Program-made: the position numbers and the translations under genes
Assembly: GCA_025935435.1 (NCBI GenBank)
Contig: JAICVH010000218.1
Coordinates: 1-5,163 of the forward strand
DNA: 5,163 bases
Source of the DNA: Burkholderiales bacterium
Lineage (GTDB): Bacteria > Pseudomonadota > Gammaproteobacteria > Burkholderiales > Casimicrobiaceae
Direction: 5' to 3'
Part shown: positions 1-5,163 of the stretch, piece by piece
How the letters are laid out: each line of letters starts with the position of its first letter
Position numbering within the stretch: position 1 is the stretch's first letter
The notes under the pieces: model-generated
Databases searched by the model: none
What the model was told of the DNA's origin: nothing
What the model saw: only the letters and a program-made list of their open reading frames with translations

Positions 1-417
1 ACGAAGCTTCGCAGCGTGCTCGAGGCGCGCTGCACGGATATCGAAACGCAGCTCGCCCGCGTCGGACCGCGGGTGCCGGCGCTGCACGCGGCGTACATGG
101 ACAAGCTCGGTAATCGTCTGCGCGAAGCAGGGCTCGAGCCGAACGACGAGCGCCTCAAGCAGGAGCTCGCGCTGTTCGCAACGCGCATCGACGTCGCGGA
201 AGAGGTGGCGCGGCTCGCGACGCACGTTGCCGAAATGCGGCGTGTACTCGCGCAGGGCGGCAGCGTGGGCAAGCGCCTCGATTTCCTCGCGCAGGAGCTG
301 CACCGCGAGGCGAATACGCTGGGCTCGAAATCGGTCGATGCCGAACTGTCGCAGGTTTCGCTCGAGCTCAAGGTGCTGATCGAGCAGATGCGCGAGCAGG
401 TGCAGAACCTCGAGTAA
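1..417 (+). CDS. yicC: YicC-family protein, 3' portion (N-terminus outside window)
   Basis: The frame is open from the first base (TKLRSVLEARC...) to a TAA stop at 415-417, giving the last 138 residues. YicC proteins are usually about 290 residues, so roughly half is missing to the left. A GTG at position 16 is internal and not a real start. The C-terminal DUF1732-type domain is clear: GKRLDF at fragment residues 90-95, REANTLGSK at 102-110, then a helical tail ending EQMREQVQNLE. This tail is the best conserved part of the family. The E. coli homologue has been described as an endoribonuclease acting on RNA; that role is taken from the family and is not visible here. The charged, Leu/Glu/Arg-rich stretch before the motif looks helical. 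The gene points toward gmk, its common partner, but is separated from it by the operon on the other strand. Confidence 0.93.
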   Translation, partial: TKLRSVLEARCTDIETQLARVGPRVPALHAAYMDKLGNRLREAGLEPNDERLKQELALFATRIDVAEEVARLATHVAEMRRVLAQGGSVGKRLDFLAQELHREANTLGSKSVDAELSQVSLELKVLIEQMREQVQNLE

Positions 418-476
418 GCGCGGCGCGCGAGCGAAGCGAGCGCAGGCCCGCACGAGCTCCCCGCATCTGCCCGCGT
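418..476. other. Convergent intergenic gap between yicC and the permease operon
   Basis: These 59 bases separate two genes whose 3' ends face each other. A 7-nt direct repeat GCGAGCG occurs at 427-433 and 436-442, two bases apart. I found no convincing terminator: there is no GC stem followed by a T-run on either strand, only a possible 4-bp GCGC pairing. Transcripts may end by a factor-dependent route or read through as antisense, but this is inference. Confidence 0.5.
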
Positions 477-1310
477 TCACCCTTTGACCGCGCCCGCCGT
501 GATGGCGCTCACCAGGTGACGCTCGAGCAGCGAGTACAGCACCATCACCGGTAGCGCCGCGATGACCGATGCGGCCATCAGCTCGTTCCACTGCACGCGG
601 TACTCGCCAACCATGTTCGCAATGCCGACCGACAGCACGAACATCGATGCGTCGGTGGTCAGCACCAGCGCCCAGACGTAGGAGTTCCACGCGATCAGGA
701 ACGTGAACAACGCGACCGCGACGAGGCCGGGACGCGCGAGCGGCAGGATGACGCGGGCGAACGTCTGCAGCACCGACGCGCCGTCCATTCGCGCTGCTTC
801 GTCGATCTCGCGCGGAATCGAGCGAAAGAAGCCGATCAGCATCCACACCGAGAACGGGAGCGCGAACGACGAATAGGCGAGGATGAGCGCCGCGTGCGTA
901 TTGAGCAGGCCCACGTCCGACATCAGCCGGAAGTACGGAATGATCAGCAGCGTTTCCGGCAGCATTTTGGTGAACAGCAGGAACATGACGAACGGGGTCG
1001 CACCGCGCGGGAAGAAACGCGTCAGCCCGTAGGCGGCGAGCGAGGCAAGCACGACGGACAGCACTGTCGAGCCGACGGCGACGATCAGGCTGTTGACGAA
1101 ATAGCGGCCGATCGACCGCGTCTCGAAAATCGTACGATAAGCGTCGAGCGACCAGTGCGACGAGATGAACGTCGGCGGTGATGCGAACACCTCGGGCGTT
1201 GGTTTCAGCGACGTGTTCACCATCCAGTAGAACGGAAAGATCATCACTGCGGCGGCCGCGATCGCGATGATCCATAGCGCCGCGCTCCGCCCCAGCGCCG
1301 ACCTTTTCAT
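477..1310 (-). CDS. Carbohydrate ABC transporter permease, MalG type (CUT1 family)
   Basis: This 277-residue inner-membrane permease is the second half of the translocation channel. The start is ATG at 1310-1308 and the stop TGA at 479-477. The N-terminus is classic for MalG-like proteins: a short basic head, a hydrophobic helix at about 11-31, then FPFYWMVNTSLKP. Further hydrophobic segments lie near 72-96, 104-128, 138-162, 194-216 and 246-262. The cytoplasmic EAA loop that docks on the ATPase starts at E171-A172-A173 and continues with D176-G177 to the LPLARPG segment (189-195). The protein ends TAGAVKG, a typical family ending. Its ATG overlaps the upstream permease stop by 4 nt (ATGA), and no strong ribosome site precedes it, so translation is probably coupled, which would suit a 1:1 heterodimer. 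The frame stays open for over 1 kb upstream through the other permease gene, but that extension shows no family features. Substrate is unknown. Confidence 0.95.
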   Translation of the reverse strand: MKRSALGRSAALWIIAIAAAAVMIFPFYWMVNTSLKPTPEVFASPPTFISSHWSLDAYRTIFETRSIGRYFVNSLIVAVGSTVLSVVLASLAAYGLTRFFPRGATPFVMFLLFTKMLPETLLIIPYFRLMSDVGLLNTHAALILAYSSFALPFSVWMLIGFFRSIPREIDEAARMDGASVLQTFARVILPLARPGLVAVALFTFLIAWNSYVWALVLTTDASMFVLSVGIANMVGEYRVQWNELMAASVIAALPVMVLYSLLERHLVSAITAGAVKG

Positions 1311-2188
1311 CGGGCCGCGCTCTCGTCGTCGATTCGCGCCGTGCGAACGTAGACGACGGCGAGCACGAGCACGATGACGAGCAGCGCGACGCCGATCGCC
1401 GCCGCCTCGCCGAGGCGATTGCCGCGAAACGCCGTGTTGAAGATCAGGGCCGGCAGCACCTCCGTCGCGCCCGCGGGGCCTCCCCCGGTCATCACGCCGA
1501 TGATGTCGTAGTGGCGGATCGTGTTGATGACGTCGAGCGTCGTCGCGACGATGACGATATAGCGCAGGTTCGGCCACGTGACGTAACGAAAGCGCGTCCA
1601 AGCGCCAGCGCCATCGATCGACGCTGCTTCGTACTGTTCGAGGGGGATCGTCTGCAGTCCGGCCAGCATGAGCAGCATCACGAACGGCACGCCGCGCCAG
1701 ACGTCGACGGCGATCACCGATGCGAGCGCAGGCCCCGGCTCGCCGAGCCATGCAACCGGCGCGCTGATCAAGCCCGCCGTGCGCAGCAGGTAGTTGACGA
1801 CGCCGAACTGCGGCTCGAGCAGCCACAGCCAGATCGTCGCGCCGACGGCTGGCGCAACCATCCACGGCGTCAGGAACACGATGCGCAGCGAAGTACGCGC
1901 GACGCGCAGCTCGTTCACGACCAGCGCCAGTGCGAGGCCGATGACGAGATGGAGCGCGACCGCGCTCGCGGTGAACGCAAACGACACGCCGAGCGAATGC
2001 CAGAACGCTTCGTCCGCCAGCAGTCGTGCGTAATTGCCGAAGCCGACGAACGTTGCGTTCAGTCCCCGGACGCGATGCAGGCTCGTCCAGAACGCGTGTC
2101 CGAGCGGAAACACGACAATCGCCGCCAGGAACAGCGCGGTCGGCGCAACGAACGCGACGCCGGCGCGGCGGCGACGGCGCGGCGTCAT
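1307..2188 (-). CDS. Carbohydrate ABC transporter permease, MalF type (CUT1 family)
   Basis: This 293-residue inner-membrane permease pairs with the MalG-type protein. The start is ATG at 2188-2186 after a 51-nt gap from the binding-protein gene. It is the only ATG, GTG or TTG in frame downstream of that gene's stop. Six hydrophobic segments fit the short MalF/UgpA form: about 11-32, 67-92, 102-124, 153-178, 208-226 and 262-283. The N-terminus is strongly basic (RRRRR at 4-8), consistent with a cytoplasmic N-terminus. The EAA loop starts at E187-A188-A189, followed by D192-G193 and W205-P206. The TGGGP motif typical of MalF-like permeases is at 234-238. The large periplasmic P2 loop of enteric MalF is absent, as in most CUT1 permeases. 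No good Shine-Dalgarno precedes the start. The last codon and stop overlap the next gene. Substrate is unknown. Confidence 0.95.
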   Translation of the reverse strand: MTPRRRRRAGVAFVAPTALFLAAIVVFPLGHAFWTSLHRVRGLNATFVGFGNYARLLADEAFWHSLGVSFAFTASAVALHLVIGLALALVVNELRVARTSLRIVFLTPWMVAPAVGATIWLWLLEPQFGVVNYLLRTAGLISAPVAWLGEPGPALASVIAVDVWRGVPFVMLLMLAGLQTIPLEQYEAASIDGAGAWTRFRYVTWPNLRYIVIVATTLDVINTIRHYDIIGVMTGGGPAGATEVLPALIFNTAFRGNRLGEAAAIGVALLVIVLVLAVVYVRTARIDDESAAR

Positions 2189-2213
2189 CGGTCGGGTGAA
2201 TCCGTCTACGAAA

Positions 2214-2232
2214 CGGCAGCGCGTTCGCGCCG
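2214..2232 (-). other. Candidate intercistronic mRNA hairpin between binding protein and permease genes
   Basis: On the operon strand the RNA can form a 7-bp GC stem (CGGC-GCG pairing with CGC-GCCG) with a single bulged base and an AACG tetraloop. It begins 7 nt after the binding-protein stop and lies within the 51-nt gap. No U-run follows, so it is not an intrinsic terminator. In malE-malF-like operons, structures here protect the upstream message and keep binding protein in excess over permease. That role is inferred by analogy; in GC-rich DNA such stems also arise by chance. Confidence 0.35.
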
Positions 2233-2239
2233 CGCGACG

Positions 2240-3511
2240 TCAGATGTCGCGCAGCTTTTTCGTCAACCGCGCATCGAGCTCCTTGAAGATCTCGTCGGTA
2301 CGGTCGGGCGTCAGCAGCGCCTTCTGCACGGCATCGACGATGTCGTTCGCCGCAATTTCGGCCCAAACCGGGTGCGGCAACGGATAGCTACGCGCATTGC
2401 GGCCGATGCGCACGAACTCCGCGAGCAGCGGATCGGCCTTGATCTCGGGATCGTCGGCGAGATCATTGCGAAGCGGCATCCAGTTTGCCACCTTCGCACG
2501 CGCGATCGACCATTTGCGGTCGGCGTCGAACTTGATGAATTTCCATGCAGCGTCGGGATTGGCGCACGACGCGGAGATGCTTGACGCGGTCACCGTTGAA
2601 AGCGTCGGTGCGTTCGGTACATTCGCCGGCAGCGGCGCGACGAACGACTTGCCGGTCATCGCCGGGTTGTCGCCAACGACCTTGGCGATCGCCCAGTAGG
2701 CATTGCGCATCGTCGCGATCTTGCCCTGCGCATACAGGTTCGTTTGCTCGAGGTAGTTGGTCGTCGTCGGCGCCGGCGCGGCGATGCCGGTCTTCCCGGC
2801 GAACGACAGGTACAACTTGATCGCTTCGAGCGCTTTCGGATTCTTCGCGAATGTCGCTTCGGTCATGTCGGCGTTGAACGCCTCGCCGCCGTTCGCCCAG
2901 ATCCAGGTCAGCAACACGCGTGTCGTCGTGTCCGTCTTGCCGCCAAGCACCGCCGTCGCCCAATGATCGCTACCCGTGAGCTTCCTGCCCCATGCGACGT
3001 ATTCGTCGAACGTCCTGGGTGGCTTCGCCGGATCGAGACCCGCCTTCACGACCAGGTCACGGTTGTAGATCTCGGCGTACGTACCGCCCCAGATCGGAAG
3101 GCCGTATAACTGGCCTTTCCACTTTGCGGACGCGAGCATCGCGTCGGTCCACGCGCGGCGAAACTCGGGCGTTTCCGCATTCCAGTACTTGTCGAGCGGC
3201 AGCAGGTAGCCGTTGTACGCGGCGGTCGTCAGGTCCACGGCGACGATGCATGGGGCTTTCTTCGCCTGCGAGGCCGCGACGAACTTCGTCCAATGATCCT
3301 TGCGCGCGACGAGCACCGGTTCCACCTTGATGCCCGGATTGGCCGCCTCGAACTCGGCGATCGTCTGTTTCCACACCGGTTCGTACTGGCTTTCGGTCAG
3401 ATTGGCCGTTTGCCATTGCAGCACGATCGGCTGCTGTGCAGCAGCGACGACGGTCCACGCGAGCGTCGTCGCGGCGACGGCGATCGACGTTGCGAACCTG
3501 CGTTGGTTCAT
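2240..3511 (-). CDS. Extracellular solute-binding protein of a CUT1 sugar ABC importer
   Basis: This 423-residue protein is predicted to be periplasmic and to deliver substrate to the two permeases downstream. The start is ATG at 3511-3509; a strong AAGGAGG (complement of 3518-3524) sits 6 nt upstream and decides it. The N-terminus is a Sec signal peptide: basic MNQRR, a hydrophobic core at about 7-24, and a likely cut after AAA (23-25) before QQ. No lipobox cysteine is present. The mature part follows the family 1 binding-protein pattern: the first beta strand VLQWQ, then WKQTIAEFEAANPGIKVEPV (47-66), LYGLPIWGGTYAEIYNRDL (135-153, the hinge and ligand-cleft region), ALEAIKLYLSF (227-237), AQGKIATM (261-268) and NPDAAWKFIKF (318-328). 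The mature chain has exactly two cysteines (C88 and C316), which might form a disulfide. Length is normal for the family. The ligand cannot be predicted; the dehydratase next door suggests an acid sugar or its precursor. Confidence 0.95.
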   Translation of the reverse strand: MNQRRFATSIAVAATTLAWTVVAAAQQPIVLQWQTANLTESQYEPVWKQTIAEFEAANPGIKVEPVLVARKDHWTKFVAASQAKKAPCIVAVDLTTAAYNGYLLPLDKYWNAETPEFRRAWTDAMLASAKWKGQLYGLPIWGGTYAEIYNRDLVVKAGLDPAKPPRTFDEYVAWGRKLTGSDHWATAVLGGKTDTTTRVLLTWIWANGGEAFNADMTEATFAKNPKALEAIKLYLSFAGKTGIAAPAPTTTNYLEQTNLYAQGKIATMRNAYWAIAKVVGDNPAMTGKSFVAPLPANVPNAPTLSTVTASSISASCANPDAAWKFIKFDADRKWSIARAKVANWMPLRNDLADDPEIKADPLLAEFVRIGRNARSYPLPHPVWAEIAANDIVDAVQKALLTPDRTDEIFKELDARLTKKLRDI

Positions 3512-3517
3512 GGTCTT

Positions 3518-3524
3518 CCTCCTT
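3518..3524 (-). promoter_or_regulatory. Strong Shine-Dalgarno for the solute-binding protein gene
   Basis: The minus strand reads AAGGAGG, with GAAG following, placed 6 nt before the ATG. It lies in the 16-nt gap after the dehydratase stop. It is much stronger than the site before any other gene here, consistent with high synthesis of the binding protein relative to its operon partners. Confidence 0.85.
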
Positions 3525-3527
3525 GCG

Positions 3528-4661
3528 TTATCGATACAACGTGTCGGTGCGCTCGGTACGCGGCTGCGGCCGGAACGCATGCTCACGCAGGACGTCGAGA
3601 TTCGGTTCAATGCCGAGCCCCGCGCCTTCCGGCAGCAGAAAGTATCCATCCTCGAAACGGATCGGCACCGTGGATGCACGGTCGCGGAGCGCGCGCTGCG
3701 GTTCCATCTGCTCGAGAATGTGAAAATTCGGGATCGCTGCGGCGAGATGCATGGCCGCGGCCGTGCACACCGGCCCACCCGGATTGTGCGGCGCGACCGG
3801 CACACTGTACATGTCAGCGAGCGCAGCGATCCTGCGAATTTCGGAGAAGCCACCGGCGTGCATCAGATCGGGCTGCACGATGCGGCAGCCCCCGTTCTCG
3901 AGGAGTTCGCGGTATTCGTAGCGCGACAATAGCCGTTCACCGGTCGCGATCGGCGTGCGGAGATCGCGCTGGAGTGCTGCCATCGTCTTTGCATTCTCGA
4001 ACGGAATGGGCTCCTCGAACCAGCCCGGACGAAAGGGGTGCAACGCTTCGTCCAGCATCACCGCGGTGCGCGGCGACAGGAACTCGCTGCATTCGATCAG
4101 GATGTCGGTGTCCGGCCCGGCGCCTTCCCGTGCCCCCTCGATCAACGCAGCGGCCTTGCGCATTTCGCCCGCCGTGTTGTCGCGCAATCCCTCGAACGAG
4201 AACGGCCGGCACTTGAATGCGGTGAAGCCGCGGCGCACCGCTTCCTGCGCGCCGTCGAACGCCTGCTCCGGTGTATCCGCGCCTTGCAGCCAGTGACTCG
4301 CGTAACCGCGGAGCTTCGTTCGAAATATGCCGCCCAGCAGGCGCGCAACCGGGACACCGAGCCGCTTGCCTTCGAGATCCCAGAGCGCGATGTCCAGCGC
4401 GGACAGCGCCGTCTGCAGCACGGCACCGCCGCGCCAGCGCCACGCGTGGTAGAGCCGGTGCCAGTGACGTTCGGGCCCCGCCGGATCCTGGCCGATCAGA
4501 TGCGGTGCGTATTCACGGATCGCCGTTTCGACCGACTCGAGCGCTCCGTGCAGCGAGCCCTCGCCCCAGCCGGACAGGCCTTCGTCGGTGTCGATGCGGA
4601 CGAACAGCCAGTTCATCCAGTCGACCCAGAACTTGAACGTTTCGATCTTCGTTATTCGCAT
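3528..4661 (-). CDS. Mandelate racemase/muconate lactonizing family acid-sugar dehydratase (galactonate dehydratase-like)
   Basis: This 377-residue cytoplasmic enzyme belongs to the enolase superfamily. Such enzymes use Mg2+ to abstract the proton next to a carboxylate; members resembling this one usually dehydrate sugar acids to 2-keto-3-deoxy acids. Start ATG 4661-4659 gives MRITKIETF, a standard first strand; no clear ribosome site precedes it. The capping domain is about 1-125 (SALDIALWDLEGKRLGVPV at 87-105), then a TIM barrel. Barrel residues seen: K150, E216 (FEEP), E242 (GERL), the D265/H292 pair (QPDLMHAGG and APHNPGGP) and E317. This matches DgoD for two metal ligands, the base dyad and the late Glu. 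The first metal-ligand strand is unusual: LIECSEF (188-194) puts E190 in place of Asp and S192 in place of the catalytic His of DgoD. It may therefore act on a different substrate or by a different acid step. It is the first gene of the operon, 16 nt before the binding-protein gene. The fold is certain; the reaction is not. Confidence 0.9.
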   Translation of the reverse strand: MRITKIETFKFWVDWMNWLFVRIDTDEGLSGWGEGSLHGALESVETAIREYAPHLIGQDPAGPERHWHRLYHAWRWRGGAVLQTALSALDIALWDLEGKRLGVPVARLLGGIFRTKLRGYASHWLQGADTPEQAFDGAQEAVRRGFTAFKCRPFSFEGLRDNTAGEMRKAAALIEGAREGAGPDTDILIECSEFLSPRTAVMLDEALHPFRPGWFEEPIPFENAKTMAALQRDLRTPIATGERLLSRYEYRELLENGGCRIVQPDLMHAGGFSEIRRIAALADMYSVPVAPHNPGGPVCTAAAMHLAAAIPNFHILEQMEPQRALRDRASTVPIRFEDGYFLLPEGAGLGIEPNLDVLREHAFRPQPRTERTDTLYR

Positions 4662-4736
4662 GTCTGCAGTCCGTTGCCGCCCGGAGCGTCGTTGCTCGTG
4701 CAGTCTAGGCGATCTTTTGTCGACGCGGCGCCGCCC

Positions 4737-4751
4737 CGGTGATCATGACCG
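4737..4751. promoter_or_regulatory. Candidate operator: 15-bp near-perfect palindrome
   Basis: CGGTGATCATGACCG is symmetric about 4744, with 6 of 7 base pairs matching; only G4741/G4747 breaks the symmetry. The GGT...ACC outer half-sites are of the general size and type bound by dimeric repressors such as GntR-family proteins. It lies 76 nt upstream of the dehydratase ATG and about 110 nt from gmk. No regulator gene is in the window, so assignment is speculative. Confidence 0.35.
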
Positions 4752-4814
4752 TGACGGCGCGCGCGGAGCTGGCGGTAACCGCGGCGGATTGCACGCAATA
4801 CCACGCCACCCGAT

Positions 4815-4823
4815 TGGTAAGAT
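4815..4823 (+). promoter_or_regulatory. Candidate extended -10 promoter for gmk
   Basis: TGGTAAGAT matches the extended -10 pattern TGnTATAAT at the TG and at 4 of 6 hexamer bases, including the key T, A and final T. No good -35 lies 16-18 bp upstream; a TTGCAC at 4789-4794 is 23 bp away, too far for normal spacing. The transcription start would fall near 4830, giving a leader of about 33 nt before the gmk ATG. Confidence 0.4.
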
Positions 4824-4830
4824 TCGCGCG

Positions 4831-4866
4831 ATGCGCCGCATTCGCCTCACCGGGTTTCGCCGATGA
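4831..4866 (+). CDS. Possible 11-codon upstream ORF (leader peptide) overlapping the gmk start
   Basis: ATG at 4831 opens a short frame encoding MRRIRLTGFRR, ending in TGA at 4864-4866. The stop overlaps the gmk ATG in an ATGA junction, the arrangement used for translational coupling. Five of eleven residues are arginine. If the candidate promoter starts transcription near 4830, this ORF would be leaderless or nearly so. There is no clear Shine-Dalgarno for it. It may be chance in GC-rich DNA; nothing shows it is translated. Confidence 0.25.
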   Translation: MRRIRLTGFRR

Positions 4867-5163
4867 CCATCACCACCCGCAGCCCCGGCGCATCGGGCTG
4901 CCTGTTCGTCGTCGCGGCGCCCTCGGGCGGCGGCAAGAGCAGCATGGTGAACGCGCTGCTCGAACGCGAGCCTGGGATTCGACTATCGGTTTCCTACACG
5001 ACGCGACCCCCGCGTCCCGGCGAATCGGAAGGCCATCACTATCATTTTCTCGACGTCCCCGCGTTCCTCGACCTGAAGGCGCGCGGCGAATTCCTCGAGC
5101 ACGCGTTTGTCCATGGCAACTGGTACGCTACATCGGCGACGTGGCTGCGCGCGCAGGTCGCGG
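4863..5163 (+). CDS. gmk: Guanylate kinase, 5' portion (C-terminus outside window)
   Basis: This cytosolic enzyme phosphorylates GMP (and dGMP) to the diphosphate with ATP and is essential for guanine nucleotide synthesis. One hundred residues are present, about half of a family length near 200-215. ATG at 4863 is the only start in frame after a stop at 4818-4820, though it lacks a clear Shine-Dalgarno. The P-loop is APSGGGKS (19-26), slightly different from the common APSGAGKS. The GMP-binding region follows: SYTTRPPRPGE (44-54), then GHHYHF (57-62), EFLEHAFVHGNWYATS (76-91). The usual GNYYGT appears here as GNWYAT, a mild variation. All expected nucleotide-binding residues in this part are intact, so it is probably functional. 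In many bacteria gmk directly follows yicC; here the dehydratase-transporter operon lies between them, which gives gmk its own upstream region. Confidence 0.95.
   Translation, partial: MTITTRSPGASGCLFVVAAPSGGGKSSMVNALLEREPGIRLSVSYTTRPPRPGESEGHHYHFLDVPAFLDLKARGEFLEHAFVHGNWYATSATWLRAQVA

Larger units (their letters stand above)
4662..4862. promoter_or_regulatory. Candidate divergent control region between the dehydratase operon and gmk
   Basis: This 201-bp gap holds no convincing gene of its own apart from a possible 11-codon upstream ORF near gmk. It must contain the operon's promoter if that lies in the window. On the minus strand a TAGACT (complement of 4702-4707) resembles a -10 hexamer, but no matching -35 hexamer lies 16-18 bp upstream, so I do not call that promoter. 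The 15-bp near-palindrome and the candidate gmk promoter are listed separately. No tRNA, attachment site or terminal inverted repeat was seen. Confidence 0.55.

Noticed and set aside
427..442. The repeated GCGAGCG in the convergent gap as a terminator or recombination site.
   Set aside because: It is a direct, not inverted, repeat, only 7 nt long, with no T-run. It is compatible with chance in GC-rich DNA.
2189..2242. The binding-protein and MalF-type genes are in the same frame, separated by one TGA and 17 sense codons, hinting at a readthrough fusion.
   Set aside because: The permease has its own ATG and a basic cytoplasmic N-terminus. A fusion to an exported domain would put the first membrane helix the wrong way round. 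Same-frame spacing has a one in three chance.
1311..2366. The MalG-type frame is open for about 350 more codons upstream, giving an apparent 629-residue protein.
   Set aside because: The added part is Arg/Ala-rich with no family features and overlaps the real MalF-type gene. It is a GC-rich shadow frame.
1511..2584. A long plus-strand frame of 357 codons opposite the permease and binding-protein genes.
   Set aside because: Its composition is dominated by Arg, Asp, Gln and Glu, typical of the antisense of GC-rich coding DNA. It crosses two well-supported genes and has no recognisable motif.
3293..4216. A plus-strand frame of 307 codons opposite the dehydratase and binding-protein genes.
   Set aside because: It is an antisense shadow rich in Arg, Ser, Cys and Pro with no domain pattern, over two genes with clear family signatures.
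4702..4707. TAGACT on the minus strand as the -10 box of the operon promoter.
   Set aside because: No acceptable -35 hexamer or TG extension is placed correctly, so the single hexamer is not enough.

Overview
The window looks like a chromosomal segment of a high-GC proteobacterium, most likely a betaproteobacterium of the Burkholderiales type. The reasons are GC-rich codon use throughout, a YicC-type protein ending in EQMREQVQNLE, and a Gmk closest in style to that group. This placement is inference from sequence style; no search was run.

Layout: the left edge carries the 3' part of yicC on the + strand (1-417). The right edge carries the 5' part of gmk, guanylate kinase, also on the + strand (4863 to the end). 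Between them, on the opposite strand, lies a compact four-gene catabolic operon read from right to left. It comprises an enolase-superfamily acid-sugar dehydratase (4661-3528), a periplasmic solute-binding protein (3511-2240), and two inner-membrane permeases of the CUT1/MalFG type (2188-1307 and 1310-477). Spacing is tight: 16 nt, 51 nt, then a 4-nt ATGA overlap. A candidate divergent control region (4662-4862) separates the operon from gmk, and the operon's 3' end converges on the end of yicC.

How it works together: the binding protein captures a carbohydrate or acid sugar in the periplasm and passes it to the permease heterodimer. The dehydratase probably removes water from that solute, or from an acid derived from it, to give a 2-keto-3-deoxy acid. 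No ATPase (MalK/UgpC type), regulator, kinase or aldolase is present, so energising the importer and finishing the pathway depend on genes elsewhere. The substrate cannot be read from this sequence.

Most notable points: the operon interrupts the yicC-gmk pair, which is adjacent in many bacteria. The dehydratase has Glu190 and Ser192 where galactonate dehydratase has its first metal-ligand Asp and its catalytic His. A 15-bp near-palindrome lies in the control region. An 11-codon arginine-rich upstream ORF ends in an ATGA overlap with the gmk start. No RNA genes, insertion sequences, CRISPR arrays or long repeats were seen.
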